A stretch of DNA of 64,000 nt from Papio anubis (Eukaryota; Chordata; Mammalia; Primates; Cercopithecidae). A program made the translations under genes and the position numbers. The stretch lies in assembly GCF_008728515.1 (NCBI RefSeq), contig NC_044976.1:36541376-36605375 (forward strand), given 5' to 3'. The stretch's first letter is position 1; every line of letters starts with the position of its first letter. Shown here piece after piece: positions 22,172-32,180 of the stretch. Below the pieces are notes generated by a model that worked only from the letters and a program-made list of their open reading frames with translations, searched no databases and was not told where the DNA came from.

Positions 22172-22610
22172 TGCTGTATCAGTTAGCCATTGCTACATAA
22201 CAAACCACCAAAGACTTGGTGCATAAAATAAAAATTAATTATTGTGCCTCATGAATCTGAGTCACCTGGAAGCTCTGCTGGTTTAGGCTGGGCTGGGCTG
22301 ATCTTGGCTGTGCTTTCTCACAATTACTTCAGTCCCAGCTGGGACAACTGAGCAGATTTGGCTCTACTCCGTGTGGCTTTTCTTGGTATGACAAAGTCCC
22401 AAGAGAATGAGCAGCAGTACCCGAGGCCTCTAAAGCCTAGGCTTGGAACTGCCACATTCTATCAGCCAAGGCAAATCACAAGACCAGCCCAGATTCAAGG
22501 CATGGAAAATAGAATCCACCTCGTATGAGAGGAATTCCAAAGTCACTTTGCAAAGGCATGTATATACAGCTTGAGGAATAACTGGGGCTATGTTTACAAT
22601 CAATATATCA
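22172..22610 (-). mobile_element. MLT1-type LTR (MLT1C/D-like)
   Basis: It opens 'tgctgtatcagttagccatt' and 'gctacataacaaaccacc' and ends 'aaagtcactttgcaaaggca' to 'caatatatca'. This is the minus-strand order of a decayed MLT1 LTR. Confidence 0.75.
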
Positions 22611-22614
22611 CGTT

Positions 22615-22770
22615 TGTTTCTCTACTGGACTCTAACCTCCTAGATGACAGATTCTGTCCCATTCATATCTGTTTCTTGGTGATTGGCCTGGGATAAGCAC
22701 AGAGAAGACATTTATAATGTCTGTCAAGTGGATGAATGCTATGCAATAGGATGAATGAATGATACACAAT
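22615..22770 (+). mobile_element. L2 3' end fragment
   Basis: 'gactctaacctcctagatga', 'tctgtcccattcatatctg' and 'ggatgaatgaatgata' match the L2 terminal region. Confidence 0.65.
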
Positions 22771-22854
22771 AAGGAGTTGTTCCCTCGGAGAACTAGACAG
22801 TCTGCTAGGGAGATTCACAGCGGGAGTTCCCTGACATCTGCTCAGATCACAGCC

Positions 22855-23345
22855 GCCCTGTTCAATGTCATGTATGGTTCTCTCAGCATCTTCTCATCCC
22901 AACTGATGCTGCATCACTTGGGACCTCATCATGTTGCACCTGGACTTCTCTGCAGCCCTGTTACTCTCTGTCTGCCTCAACTTGCTCCTCTCCAACCATC
23001 CTCCACATCAGCTCCAGGGATCTTTCTAAAATGCACCCCTGACTCTGTCACTCCTCAATTTAAATCCATTTCTGACTTCCCAAGGCCTAGAAAATAAGAT
23101 CTCAGCTATTTTGCATGACTTTCTAGGCCCTTCACACTTGAGACTTGGATCCCACTCTTCCTTCCTGCACATTATAGGCTCCTGCCTCACCAGATCACCA
23201 GATCTTGAATGTGGAGAGGACTTTGGTCCCAGCCATATCATCTGCTCACTATGCACTTGCCCAAGTTCTCCACTTTTGCTCAAGTGTCACATTGGCCTTC
23301 CAGGGAGGGGTATTTGCCTACATTTTCCTCTCCTGGTTTTCTTGT
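22855..23345 (+). mobile_element. L2 fossil
   Basis: 'ggatctttctaaaatgcacc', 'ctgactctgtcactcctcaa', 'tctgacttcccaaggcctag' and 'cattggccttccaggga' are ordered L2 ORF-3' landmarks. Stops and indels break the frame. Confidence 0.75.
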
Positions 23346-23442
23346 GAAACCCCACCGCATCACCATAACCAACCCTGAGAACAGAGTGAAGTCTCATAGA
23401 GAGTTGATTCCCAGAATTGTTACTGAACCCAACTGAGATTAA

Positions 23443-23556
23443 CAGAGAGAGAGAGAGAGTGAGGAGAAGAGGAGGGGAGGGGAGGGTAAAGGAGGAGAGG
23501 AGAGGGAAGAAATGGAGGGGAGGTAGGGGAAGGTGAGAAGGGGAGAAAGAGAACTG
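23443..23556. repeat. GA-rich low-complexity tract
   Basis: A purine run of mixed GAGA and GGGGA words, with almost no pyrimidine over about 110 bases. Confidence 0.9.
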
Positions 23557-23990
23557 AGTGCATCCGAGGCACAGACACAAAGATGCAATGCATCTGGTTC
23601 TGCCCCCCATACTCCCCCAATCTGCCCTCTGGGGCTCCTCTCCCAGCAGCCCTTTCTGGAGCATATGGGCTACAGGCTTCTCACCTTAAGGCTTCTCCTA
23701 GAAGTAGAGCCCCAGCCTCAGCCCCCAGCAGCAAGGACTATGCTTGGCACTGTGGGAAGGGGTGCGGTGGGGGAGGGAGTCTCCCATTGTCTTGAGTTCT
23801 CATCATTTCAGTCTTTGTTACTAGCTTTATTTAATTCGTCAGTTAATTACTATTTACTGAGTATACTTGTAGCTAACATGTATTTATTTACTGTGCACTC
23901 TGTCTGATTTCAGTAGATTTTTTTTCTTTTTCCTTTCTTTGTATCTGTATTGTTTATTCTAATAATGCATGATTAGGTAAAAAAAATTTT
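23557..23990. other. Unique sequence, no gene seen
   Basis: No gene or repeat is recognised. The right part is AT-rich. Confidence 0.4.
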
Positions 23991-23999
23991 TTTTAAGAC

Positions 24000-24125
24000 A
24001 ATACAGAGAAAGCAAAAGTCCCTTGATATTTCATCCTTCAGAGATAACCACTGTTGACAGTTTGGTGTATATCCTTTCAGACTTTTAAAAAATGCTTATA
24101 TAAATATATATGGATGTGACCCAAA
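24000..24125 (-). mobile_element. Old L1 3' UTR fragment
   Basis: 'cagagataaccactgttgac', 'agtttggtgtatatcctttc' and 'agacttttaaaaaatgctt' match the reverse complement of ancient L1M 3' UTRs. Confidence 0.6.
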
Positions 24126-24485
24126 TATATATAAGAAGCCTTTAAGGCTGCTGGTCTCTGCTCAACAGTCATCCAAAATAACCCAAATCAGACTCCATAA
24201 GCCTGGAGAATAATATAAATCTTTATTGTTGGTTTCTTTAAAAAGGTAGTGCAGGAGCTTTTCACAGCTTTCTAAGAGTCAGCTTTAGACATCTCTCTTC
24301 CTCCCCAAAGTGTCTCGCTCATAGCAGCTGCTAACAATCTCTTCTTGCTTCCTCCCACTCATCTCTTCTTTCTTTGGGCTGTGCCCTCCTGAATTCTATT
24401 GACACGGAGCCCTAACCCCTAAGAATAGCTCCCCAAAGCGCTGTTCTTCTGTGACTGCTGTTCTTGTAAGAGTCAGCCTTCCTCA
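24126..24485. other. Unassigned stretch between two L1 pieces
   Basis: About 360 bp separate L1-like pieces at 24000-24125 and 24490-24620. The reverse complement carries an AATAAA (plus-strand tttatt at 24222-24227). It could be an unrecognised retroelement in the L1 or simply unique DNA. Confidence 0.3.
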
Positions 24486-24489
24486 AAAT

Positions 24490-24622
24490 TTTAAGAAAGA
24501 AATTGCTCCATCTCTTTATCAACATAAATAGGATCATGTCATGCACATTGTTCAGTTAACCACTCTTTTTCCAAACCCTGCTATCTCCTAGATATATTTC
24601 CATGCCTATGCATTCAGATCTA
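24490..24622 (-). mobile_element. Old L1 3' UTR fragment, continues at 24985
   Basis: 'cataaataggatcatgtcat' and 'agatatatttccatgcctat' are L1M 3' UTR words. The piece resumes beyond the MaLR LTR. Confidence 0.6.
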
Positions 24623-24624
24623 AC

Positions 24625-24980
24625 TGTCTTACAGCCAAGACTGGGTAGTTTATAAAGAAAAGAAGTTTATTTTGGCTCACAGTCCTGGAGGCTGGGAAGT
24701 CCAAGATCAGGCAGCCACTTCTTGTTGGCTTTTGGTGAGGGCCTCATGCTGCATCACAACATGGCAGAGGACATCACATGGCAAGAGGGGTAACAGCGTG
24801 CATGTCAGCTCGGGTCTCTATTCCTATTCTTATGAAGCCACCAGTCCCATCATGAGCACCCACCCTGGTAATCTTATCTAATCCTAATTACCTCCCCCAA
24901 ACCCCACCTTCAATCATCATATAAATTTGGAGATTTAATTTCTGACATAGGAAATTTGGGGGACACATTCAAACCATACA
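24625..24980 (-). mobile_element. ERVL-MaLR LTR (MST/MLT-like) inserted in L1
   Basis: 'agactgggtagtttataaag', 'ctggaggctgggaagtccaa' and the end 'cacattcaaaccataca' define a minus-strand MaLR LTR. The flanks 'tctaa' and 'tctac' match at 4 of 5 bases. Confidence 0.88.
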
Positions 24981-24984
24981 TCTA

Positions 24985-25130
24985 CCATTTCCTTTTAAAG
25001 TCTATGGTACAGCTCCATTGAATGGATGGTCTATAATTTATTTAACCCTTTCCTTGATGTTGGACATTTTAGTGGTTTCCAGCTTTTACTACTAAGAACC
25101 ATGCTGCTATCAACACTCTTATGCTTTTGA
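24985..25130 (-). mobile_element. Old L1 3' UTR fragment (after the LTR)
   Basis: 'ttgatgttggacattttagt' and 'ggtttccagctttta' followed by 'accatgctgctatcaac' match the L1M 3' UTR and continue 24490-24622. Confidence 0.65.
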
Positions 25131-25394
25131 ACTTTTATGGCTTTTCTTCCTCTTCCATCTTGACTTTTTAGCCTGCCCTACGTTTTGTTGTTCTAGCAAA
25201 TGTCTGCTAAAGTTATAGGTTTTTGGTTGTTGTTTTACCCAGCACATGCTTTCATTATCTTCCTTCTGGTTCCCTTGAACCAGTTCCTTACTCACTTTAT
25301 GTGATCTTGGGAGGCTGCCATGACGTCCCCTGGCATAGGCATAGACACATGGCCAAGCTGGCCAATCTACACACCCCATTCTCCTGATCTTTGT

Positions 25395-25840
25395 GATAAT
25401 CCAAGCAGTTTCCACAGGCCATCTCCACTGGCCCTGCCCTAGCCCCAGGCTCATCATTTCCATCCAGGCCTCTTGCAACAGCCTTCTCTCTGTTGCCTCT
25501 GCTTCCAGGGCTGCCTAGCACTCATCCATCCTCAAATGGCTATTTGTCTTCCCTCTGTCATCTCTGTGCTTAAAAGCAACAGAGTGACTCCCTGCCTTCT
25601 ATGAATGAAGTCCTATCACCTCAACCTGCCACCTGGAGACGAAGGGACCTGGCTCCTCTTTCCCTCTCCAGCTCAGTGGCTCCTTACTCTACTTTGCACA
25701 CCCCAAATTCCTGGCAGATTGTACTTCTTCCCAACTTTTGAATATGCCCTGCATTTTCCCTCTTCTATGCTTTGGATCACTTACTCTTTACTCCACAGAA
25801 GTTTCACTCCAAAACAATGTAGGTCCAAGCCCTAACGAAG
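25395..25840 (+). mobile_element. Probable L2 fossil
   Basis: The pyrimidine-rich order 'tccatccaggcctcttgcaa', 'cttaaaagcaacagagtga', 'gaagtcctatcacctcaacc' resembles the L2 RT-3' region. Decay makes this tentative. Confidence 0.45.
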
Positions 25841-25849
25841 CTTTAAGCT

Positions 25850-26335
25850 CCTGGCTCCCAAACCTCCCACAGCAACAACAAGACATAATTAATTTCATCA
25901 TTCTTGGAGTTCTCTTAACATGTTGACAACCTTCTAACATTTTTGCATTCCTCAGGGATCACTGGTTACAAAGGAGCAGGAATTCATTCAAGCCAGCTCA
26001 AATAAGGAGGGACAGTGGTTATTGTAAGAACATGGAGGTCTCACAGAAACCAAACTCAGGCAGACCTCATGGAAATTGAAACTAGGACCAGGGAAGCCAC
26101 CATGCTTTGTAGTAACCCTTTCCATCTCTCAGTACCTTCCTGACTCTAACTTTTCATTAATTTAAATCAAAGTGATGGTGGCTTATGTACCATACTTGCC
26201 TTCTCCCTACCAATACCCTGGAAACACTGTCATATTTATATCCCTTCTCAGGGTCTAACCTAGTGCCTGGTACATTGAAAATAAGAAAATGCAAGCTAAC
26301 AATATTTTAGTACTTCCATGTGTGACACACAGGAG
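25850..26335. other. Mostly unique; weak L2 end near 26250-26300
   Basis: 'ctaacctagtgcctggtaca' is L2-end-like. Otherwise nothing is recognised. Confidence 0.35.
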
Positions 26336-26339
26336 TTCA

Positions 26340-26478
26340 TGTTTTCCTATTCTTCTTGTTTTATCTCCCAAGGAATAGGTACCCATTTTACAGATGAGAA
26401 AACTGAGGCAGCACTTTGCCCAAGCTGACATGGCCAGCAAGTGAAAGAAATGGGACTTGAATCCAAGCCTGTCTGAAT
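26340..26478 (-). repeat. MIR SINE
   Basis: 'cccattttacagatgagaaa', 'actgaggcagcactttgccc' and 'gggacttgaatccaagcctg' are the minus-strand MIR core. Confidence 0.85.
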
Positions 26479-27330
26479 GAATATATTAACTCATAACAGA
26501 AGTGATCTTGAGGTCACCTGTTGTGGGAAGTCAGGGACCCTTAACGGAGGGACCGGCTGAAGTCATGGCAGAAGAACATAAATTGTGAAGATTTCATGGA
26601 CATTTATCACTTTCCCAATCAATACTCTTGTGATTTCCTATGCCTGTCTTTACTTTAATCTCTTAGTCCCATCATCTTCATAAGCTAAGGATGTATGTCA
26701 CCTCAGGACCCTGTGATGATTGCTTTAACTGCACAAATTGTTTGTAGAGCATGTGTGTTTGAACAATATCAAATCTGGGCACCTTCAGAACAGGATAACA
26801 GCGATTTTCAGGGAACAAGGGAGATAACCTTAAAGTCTGGCTGCCTGTGGGCCAGGCAGGACAGAGCCATATTTCTCTTATTACCAAAAATGGGTAAGAG
26901 AAATATCACTGAATTCTTTCCCCAGTAAGGAATATTAATAATTAACAGCCCTGGGAAAAGAATGCATTCCCAGCGTGGGGCCTCTAAAATGGTCACCCTA
27001 GGAGTGTCTGCCTTATGCAGATGTAGATAGGGATGAAACATGCCCTGTCTCCTGCAGTGCCCCCAGGCTTGCTAGGATTAGGAAATTCCAGCCTGGTGAA
27101 TTCTAGGAATTCTAGTCAGACCAGTTCTCTGCTCTTGAACCCTGTTAAGATGTTTATCAATGACAATGTCTGCACAGCAGGACATGGAAGTTCATTAGTG
27201 ATTCTAGTTTTGCCCTGAACTTGTGATCTCACCCTGACCTCCTGCCTTGTGATCTTTTGTTGCCCTTAAAGCATGTGATCTCTGTGACCCACACCCTATT
27301 CATACACTCCTTCCCCTTTAGAAAATCACT

Positions 27331-27336
27331 AATAAA
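27331..27336 (+). promoter_or_regulatory. Polyadenylation signal of the MER11 LTR
   Basis: An AATAAA lies before the 'cttgctggttttgcggctcg' segment, where the R-region polyadenylation signal of these LTRs normally is. It could still end antisense or chimeric transcripts. Confidence 0.7.
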
Positions 27337-27494
27337 AACTTGCTGGTTTTGCGGCTCGGGGGCATCACGGAACCTGCTGATATGTGATGTCTCCCCTGGA
27401 CAGTCAGCTTTAAAATTTCTCTCTTGTGTACCCTTTCCCTTTATTTCTCAGACCGGCTGACACTTAGGGAAAACAGAAAAGGACCACGTTGAAT

Positions 27495-27518
27495 TATCGG
27501 GGGCATGTTCCCCCGATA
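27495..27518. repeat. Terminal hairpin of the MER11 LTR
   Basis: Nine bases 'tatcggggg' (27495-27503) pair perfectly with 'cccccgata' (27510-27518) across the loop 'catgtt'. It ends exactly at the LTR boundary. Confidence 0.9.
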
Positions 27519-27725
27519 GTCACCCCCCTCAGACTCTGGCCTCTATATCAAGAGTACAGATACACCCCATCCTAGAGGCAGCCAGCTACTTTCAGCTTCA
27601 ACATCTCCAGAGTGAATCCTCCAGTGATTTTATTCCTCCCCACCATGAACATCAGGCATTTCTTCCTTATCTCCAATCATCATCTTTTTTTTTGTTGGCT
27701 TTGATTTAAAATTTCTCTCCTTTTG

Positions 27726-28099
27726 TGTTTCAGTCCATTTTGTGCTGCTACAACAGACTACCGCACACTAGGTAATTTATAAAGAAAAGAGGTTTACTTC
27801 TTACAGTTCTGGAGGCTGGGAGGTCCAATATCAAGATGCTGGTATCTTGTGAGTGCCTTCTTGCTGTGTCATCCCATAGTGGAAGGTGGAAGGGCAAGAG
27901 ATGCCAAGGGCAAGTGAGCACAAGAGAAGGCTGAACACACTTTTATCAAGATCCCACTCTGATGATAATGGCATTCATCCATTCATGAGGGTGGAGCCTT
28001 CATAGTCTAATCACCTCTTACTGGTCCCAACTCTTAATACCATCACAATGGCAATCAAATCTCCACATGAGTTTTGGAAGGGACATTTAAACCATAGCA
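27726..28099 (-). mobile_element. ERVL-MaLR LTR (MST/MLT1 type)
   Basis: It opens 'tgtttcagtccattttgtgc', contains 'cttgctgtgtcatcccatag' and ends 'acatttaaaccatagca'. The flanks 'ttttg' (27721-27725) and 'tcttg' (28100-28104) match at 4 of 5 bases. Confidence 0.9.
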
Positions 28100-28144
28100 T
28101 CTTGTCAAGCTTCCTCAGACATGAAACCAACTCTTGATTAGCAA

Positions 28145-28335
28145 ATAGTCATATGCTCTTTTTGCAACCACACTATGAAGTAGACAGTTTAAATTTCCAC
28201 TCAATAGATAGGAATCTAAAGGCCTAAGAAGGGAAAGCAAGCCACCTAAGGTCACATAGACCAGATATAGTGGATCCAGAACTTGAACCCAGGACACTGG
28301 ACACCAAATAACGACTCCAGCCAGTCTCTCCACAT
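28145..28335 (-). repeat. MIR SINE
   Basis: 'gcaaccacactatgaagtag', 'ctaaggtcacatagaccag' and 'agaacttgaacccaggacac' follow minus-strand MIR order. Confidence 0.8.
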
Positions 28336-28685
28336 CTTCCACTATGTTGAAGGCACAGTGGTTGGTCTGCGATCATGGAAGGAACAGACTTGGCTGTTTC
28401 CAAAGAGAATAAGAATGAAGAGGAAGAAAAAGCAAGACTAGGAAAGGGATGCATGAGAGGGAAAGAGCTGTCTCTTAGGTTTAGGGTGAAGTGTGTGAAG
28501 GTGATATAGAGAGCACAGGGACCAGCCTGGAGACTGGGGGGAATGAAGAAAAAATTTAATATAAAATATCTATGCTCTTTACCATGGTCTACAAGTTGGA
28601 GATCCATACAATTATGCTGGAACAACAAGCTTCCACCAGAACTGTCCCAGGCAAACTGGGACATCTGGTCACCTGGCCTAAAAGG
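28336..28685. other. Unique sequence, no gene seen
   Basis: Nothing is recognised. Part of the 158-codon minus frame (28224-28700) covers it and runs into a MIR. Confidence 0.4.
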
Positions 28686-28689
28686 CTCT

Positions 28690-28935
28690 TCATTATCCAC
28701 TTCCTTCCTACCTCTCTGAACCTTTCTCCATTCTCTGTCCCCTTCATTTGTTAAGCCTAAGCCATACTGCTCCTCTTGTGAAATTCCCAGGGTGTTGATG
28801 CTCCAGGACCTTTGTACTTCCCTCTGCCTGAAATGCTTTCCCCTCCGCCCTTCACACAGCAGCTTCTCTTGTTGTAGAGGCCTCAGATGTCATCTTTCAA
28901 GAAAGACGTTCCTGACATCCTCATATAAGGGAACC
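28690..28935 (+). mobile_element. L2 fossil fragment
   Basis: 'ccaggacctttgtacttccc', 'tctgcctgaaatgctttccc' and 'cagatgtcatctttcaagaa' are classic L2 3' region words. Confidence 0.8.
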
Positions 28936-28952
28936 CCGTCCCTCCAGTTACT

Positions 28953-29485
28953 CTGTTCTGGTTGTCTGCTGCTGCATAACAAATAAACCCCAAATTTTGT
29001 GACTTAAAACAATAATCATTTTATTATCTCTTACATTTTCTGTGGGTCAAGGACTTGGGAAGGGCCCATCAGGGTGGTCTGGCTTAGGCTCTCTCATGCA
29101 GCTGTATTCATGGGATCTACAAATGGAATAGTGAAGGGTTAGAGCTGTTGGAGGCTGGCCGGTCATCCCCTTCTTTCTGTGTATGTAGTCCCAGGGCCTT
29201 TCCATGTGGTCCCTTGGAGAAGACTAATTTGGTCTTCCTTACAATATGGCAACCTCAGGAGAGTTGGCTGGCTCTCATGACACTCAGAGTTCCAAAGCAA
29301 ATGTTTTACCACACAAGACAGAAGCATCATCATCTTTTATGACCAACTTCAGAAGTTATACAGCTTCCTTTCTGCCATATTCTTTTGATTGCAAGTGAGT
29401 CACAAGCTTTCCCAGACTCAAGGGGAGGAGACTAATTAGACACTAATTCTTCATTTCTTCATGGGGGCCTTAATTATGTCTTTTA
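28953..29485 (-). mobile_element. MLT1-like LTR (ERVL-MaLR), diverged
   Basis: 'gtctgctgctgcataacaaa', 'gacttaaaacaataatcatt', 'tctgtgggtcaaggac' and 'gactcaaggggaggagact' follow a decayed minus-strand MLT1-class LTR. The subfamily is uncertain. Confidence 0.6.
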
Positions 29486-30119
29486 AACTTTATTTTATGT
29501 TTAACATTTGTACTTTCTCCTCCAGCCTCACACTACTAGAAAATAAAGTCCATGGAGAAAAAGACTTATTTTGGTCTGTTTCGCTTCTGTATTTCTAACG
29601 CTTGCCTTATAGAAGGCACATAAAAATTCCAATGAAATGATGAATGAAATGTTATGAGGTATATCAGATACCTGAGACGGCCTTTCAGCTGCCTGCAGCC
29701 CCAGTTTTTGAGCAGTATCTCAAAAATCATCATTGGAAACTCTGAGAGATATTGTCAGGTTTGTTTTGTAGGGTGAGGTCCATGGCTTCATTAGGCTGAG
29801 TGTCCTGGAACCCGGGCTCCACTGCCTCCCAGCTGCCCCCGTTCCCTGGCACCAGAAAACACACACAGCAAGAATTCCTCCTTCACATGTGAGGCCCCTT
29901 TGAGGGACTTTGCCTTGGTCTGCAGACCCTTCCTGTCTGTGAAAGACATGTCATTTCTTCAGGAATCTTTATTCAGGAGGAAGTGCCCACCTATGCTGGG
30001 CTCCCAGCCCTTCTGTGAAATAATTCTTGCTGGGCTTTTGGGTCTCAAAGAAAATTTTCCTAAAGCTTTTCCATAAGCTGTGAATCCCACCTCAAAGTAA
30101 TTAAAAAATACTTATCAAT
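29486..30119. other. Unique sequence, no gene seen
   Basis: No gene is recognised. Around 29515-29640 there is a weak L2 3' UTR flavour ('cactactagaaaataaagtc'). Confidence 0.35.
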
Positions 30120-30525
30120 GGGTGTGTTAGAATTCTCCAGAAAAACAGAACAAACAGGGTGTGTGTGTGTGCAATGTGTGTGTGTGTGTAGAGAGAGAGA
30201 GAGTTATTTTAATGAGCTGGTTCATGTGACTGTGGATTATAAATTCAAGATCTGCAAGGGAGGCTGGCAGGCTGGAGACTCAGGAAAGAGTTGCAGTTCA
30301 AGTCCAAAGGCGATCTGCTGGCCAAATTTCTTCTTGCTCATGGAGGTCGGGTTTTGTTTTACTGAGACCTTCAACTCATTGGATGAGGCCCACTCACATT
30401 ATGAAGGGCAATCTGTTTTACTCAATGTCCACCAATTTAAATGTTGATCAGTACTTTTCCATCGGCCTAGAGTGTCTACAGACTAATCACCTGGTAGTGA
30501 AAATTTACAGGCTTGGGCTTCTGTG
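30120..30525 (-). mobile_element. LTR-like interspersed repeat, family unassigned
   Basis: 'gtgttagaattctccagaaa', a GT/GA simple tract (30156-30205), then 'ttcaactcattggatgaggc' and 'tctgttttactcaatgtcca' match a common mammalian interspersed repeat that I recognise but cannot name with confidence. Confidence 0.5.
30156..30205. repeat. (GT)n(GA)n microsatellite
   Basis: Two GT runs are separated by 'caat' and followed by a GA run. It is embedded in the LTR-like repeat. Confidence 0.9.
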
Positions 30526-30534
30526 TGAGGCCCC

Positions 30535-30937
30535 CATATTAGTACATTCTCGCACTGCTATAAAGAAATACTTGAGACTGGGTAATTTGTAAAGAAAAGA
30601 AGCTTAATTGGTTCACAGTTCTGTACAGGAAGCATAGCGACGTCTGCTCGTCTTCTGGGAAGGCCTCAGAAACTTACAATCATGGCAGAAGGCAAAGGGG
30701 ACACAGGTGCCTCTTACGTGGCTGGAGCAGGAGGAAGGGGGTCGGGGAGGTGCTACACACTTTTAAACAACCAAAACTCCTGACAGCTCTATCACGAGAA
30801 CAGCACTAGGTGGATGGTACTGAATCATGAGAAACCACCGCCATGATCCAATCACCTCCCACCAGGCCCCACCTCCAACATTGGGAATTATAATTCAACA
30901 TGAGATTTGGGCAGGAGCACAGAGCCAAACCATACCA
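30535..30937 (-). mobile_element. MST-type LTR (ERVL-MaLR), full length
   Basis: 'tattagtacattctcgcact', 'gagactgggtaatttgtaaa' and the end 'cacagagccaaaccatacca' span a complete ~400 bp LTR. A perfect 5-bp duplication 'gcccc' lies at 30530-30534 and 30938-30942. Confidence 0.93.
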
Positions 30938-31169
30938 GCCCCTGTTCCCCCACAGCCACTCTTGTCACAGGCAGCTGTGACCAATGCACATGATTCCAAG
31001 AGTTGGCCTTTACAGACTTTTTTCCTATGGCTACCCCTCAAATCAGCACCCAACATTGCAGAGTCATGACTCTGGGGATGAGCTCTCTGCTACCTTCACA
31101 CAGAGCAGGAGACCTTAACCCCAGAGCCACAGACCACGGAAGAGAAGCAGCTTCCCCTGAAATCATAGG

Positions 31170-31262
31170 CAGGATTTGAGCGTGACAGGGTGTGCAGTTT
31201 TCTAGGGAGAGGGGCCACAGTTTTCATCAGATTCTGAGGTGGGTCTATGAACCCCAAACACC
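31170..31262 (+). mobile_element. hAT-Charlie-type DNA transposon fragment
   Basis: 'gtgtgcagttttctagggag', 'gccacagttttcatcagatt' and 'ctgaggtgggtctatgaacc' match the 3' half of a MER58/MER20-like element. Confidence 0.55.
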
Positions 31263-31269
31263 CCACAGG

Positions 31270-31690
31270 GAAACATGTCATTCCTTCAGTCCTTGACCCT
31301 CATTGATCTTGTTTTCTGGTTGTTTATCCAAAAGGTTCAGGCAATCGTGTGACCTGGTGATGCCACGATGAACCAAATGCTGCTTCATCTTAGTTGGGAG
31401 TGGCTCCTATCTGCTGTTTTTTGAGAAATGTAATTGCCTAGAAGATCCAGAGCGTTTCTTCTGAGTAGCTCTGCCACTCAGACCCACATACATTATGTGG
31501 GAGCTTATACATGGAGGCCCTGGGAGGGAGGCATGGCTTGACTCCACTCCAGATGCTCACGGTCCCCCTGGTCATGCCCTCTATTAGAGCACCCCTTGGC
31601 CTTTCTCCTGGAATTGGAAGGGATCAGGATGAAGGCTGAAGCTTAGATTTTTGAGCAGAGGTAATTTCAGAAGGTGGAATCATAGCTTAA
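31270..31690. other. Unique sequence, no gene seen
   Basis: No feature is recognised. Confidence 0.4.
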
Positions 31691-31699
31691 GAAACTCTC

Positions 31700-32180
31700 T
31701 GGGGATTTTTCCTGATGCAAAGCTAACAAGACATTGTGATAATTTCTCTGGAGCTGGCCTCATTCCAAGTTGGATTTTAAACGCAGATTATAAAGCAAAC
31801 ACCATCCCCCACAAGTATTAAAGGAGGGGAAAATAACAGAACGGGGGCTGCAAAAATGGTCTCTATTGTGGGACCAAAAGCCGTCAATCATGCAGGCTGA
31901 CAGGCGTCAGAGATTGACAGACAGGCCCTCGCTCCTGACTTCAGTTATCAAGGGGAATGGGAAAAGTGTCTGCAAGAACATGTTAAATTGCCAAAGTCAT
32001 TACCAGTCACCAATTACCAAAGAAAAGATAACAAGGTGTATTTTAGAAAAATCGATGCAACAACATGCATTTCAATACACTGAATTTTTTAGAACTTTCA
32101 AAAACAAAACGAACTATTTAGGGAATACACAATGGTTTTCAGTGAATACCAAACACTGGGCTTTGTAAAGTCATCAATAT
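31700..32180. promoter_or_regulatory. Candidate conserved enhancer-like block
   Basis: Repeat-free, with two TGACAG motifs (31898-31903, 31915-31920). The second is part of 'gattgacag', a PBX/MEIS-type composite. It also has 'caattaccaaag', 'aaaagataacaagg' and 'atcgatgca'. The clustering suggests a developmental enhancer. This is an inference from motif texture only. Confidence 0.35.

Larger units (their letters stand above)
26519..27518 (+). mobile_element. MER11-type (HERV-K11) solo LTR, complete
   Basis: The head 'tgttgtgggaagtcaggga', the 'aacggagggaccggctgaag' box, 'ttgctggttttgcggctcgg' and 'tatttctcagaccggctgac' identify a class II betaretroviral LTR of the MER11 group. A perfect 6-bp duplication (gtcacc, 26513-26518 and 27519-27524) gives the exact ends and fits the 5-6 bp of HERV-K integrases. 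The polyadenylation signal is at 27331-27336. There is no internal provirus, so this is a recombined solo LTR. MER11 LTRs are known to act as enhancers or promoters in early embryo and placenta; activity here is not shown. Confidence 0.9.
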
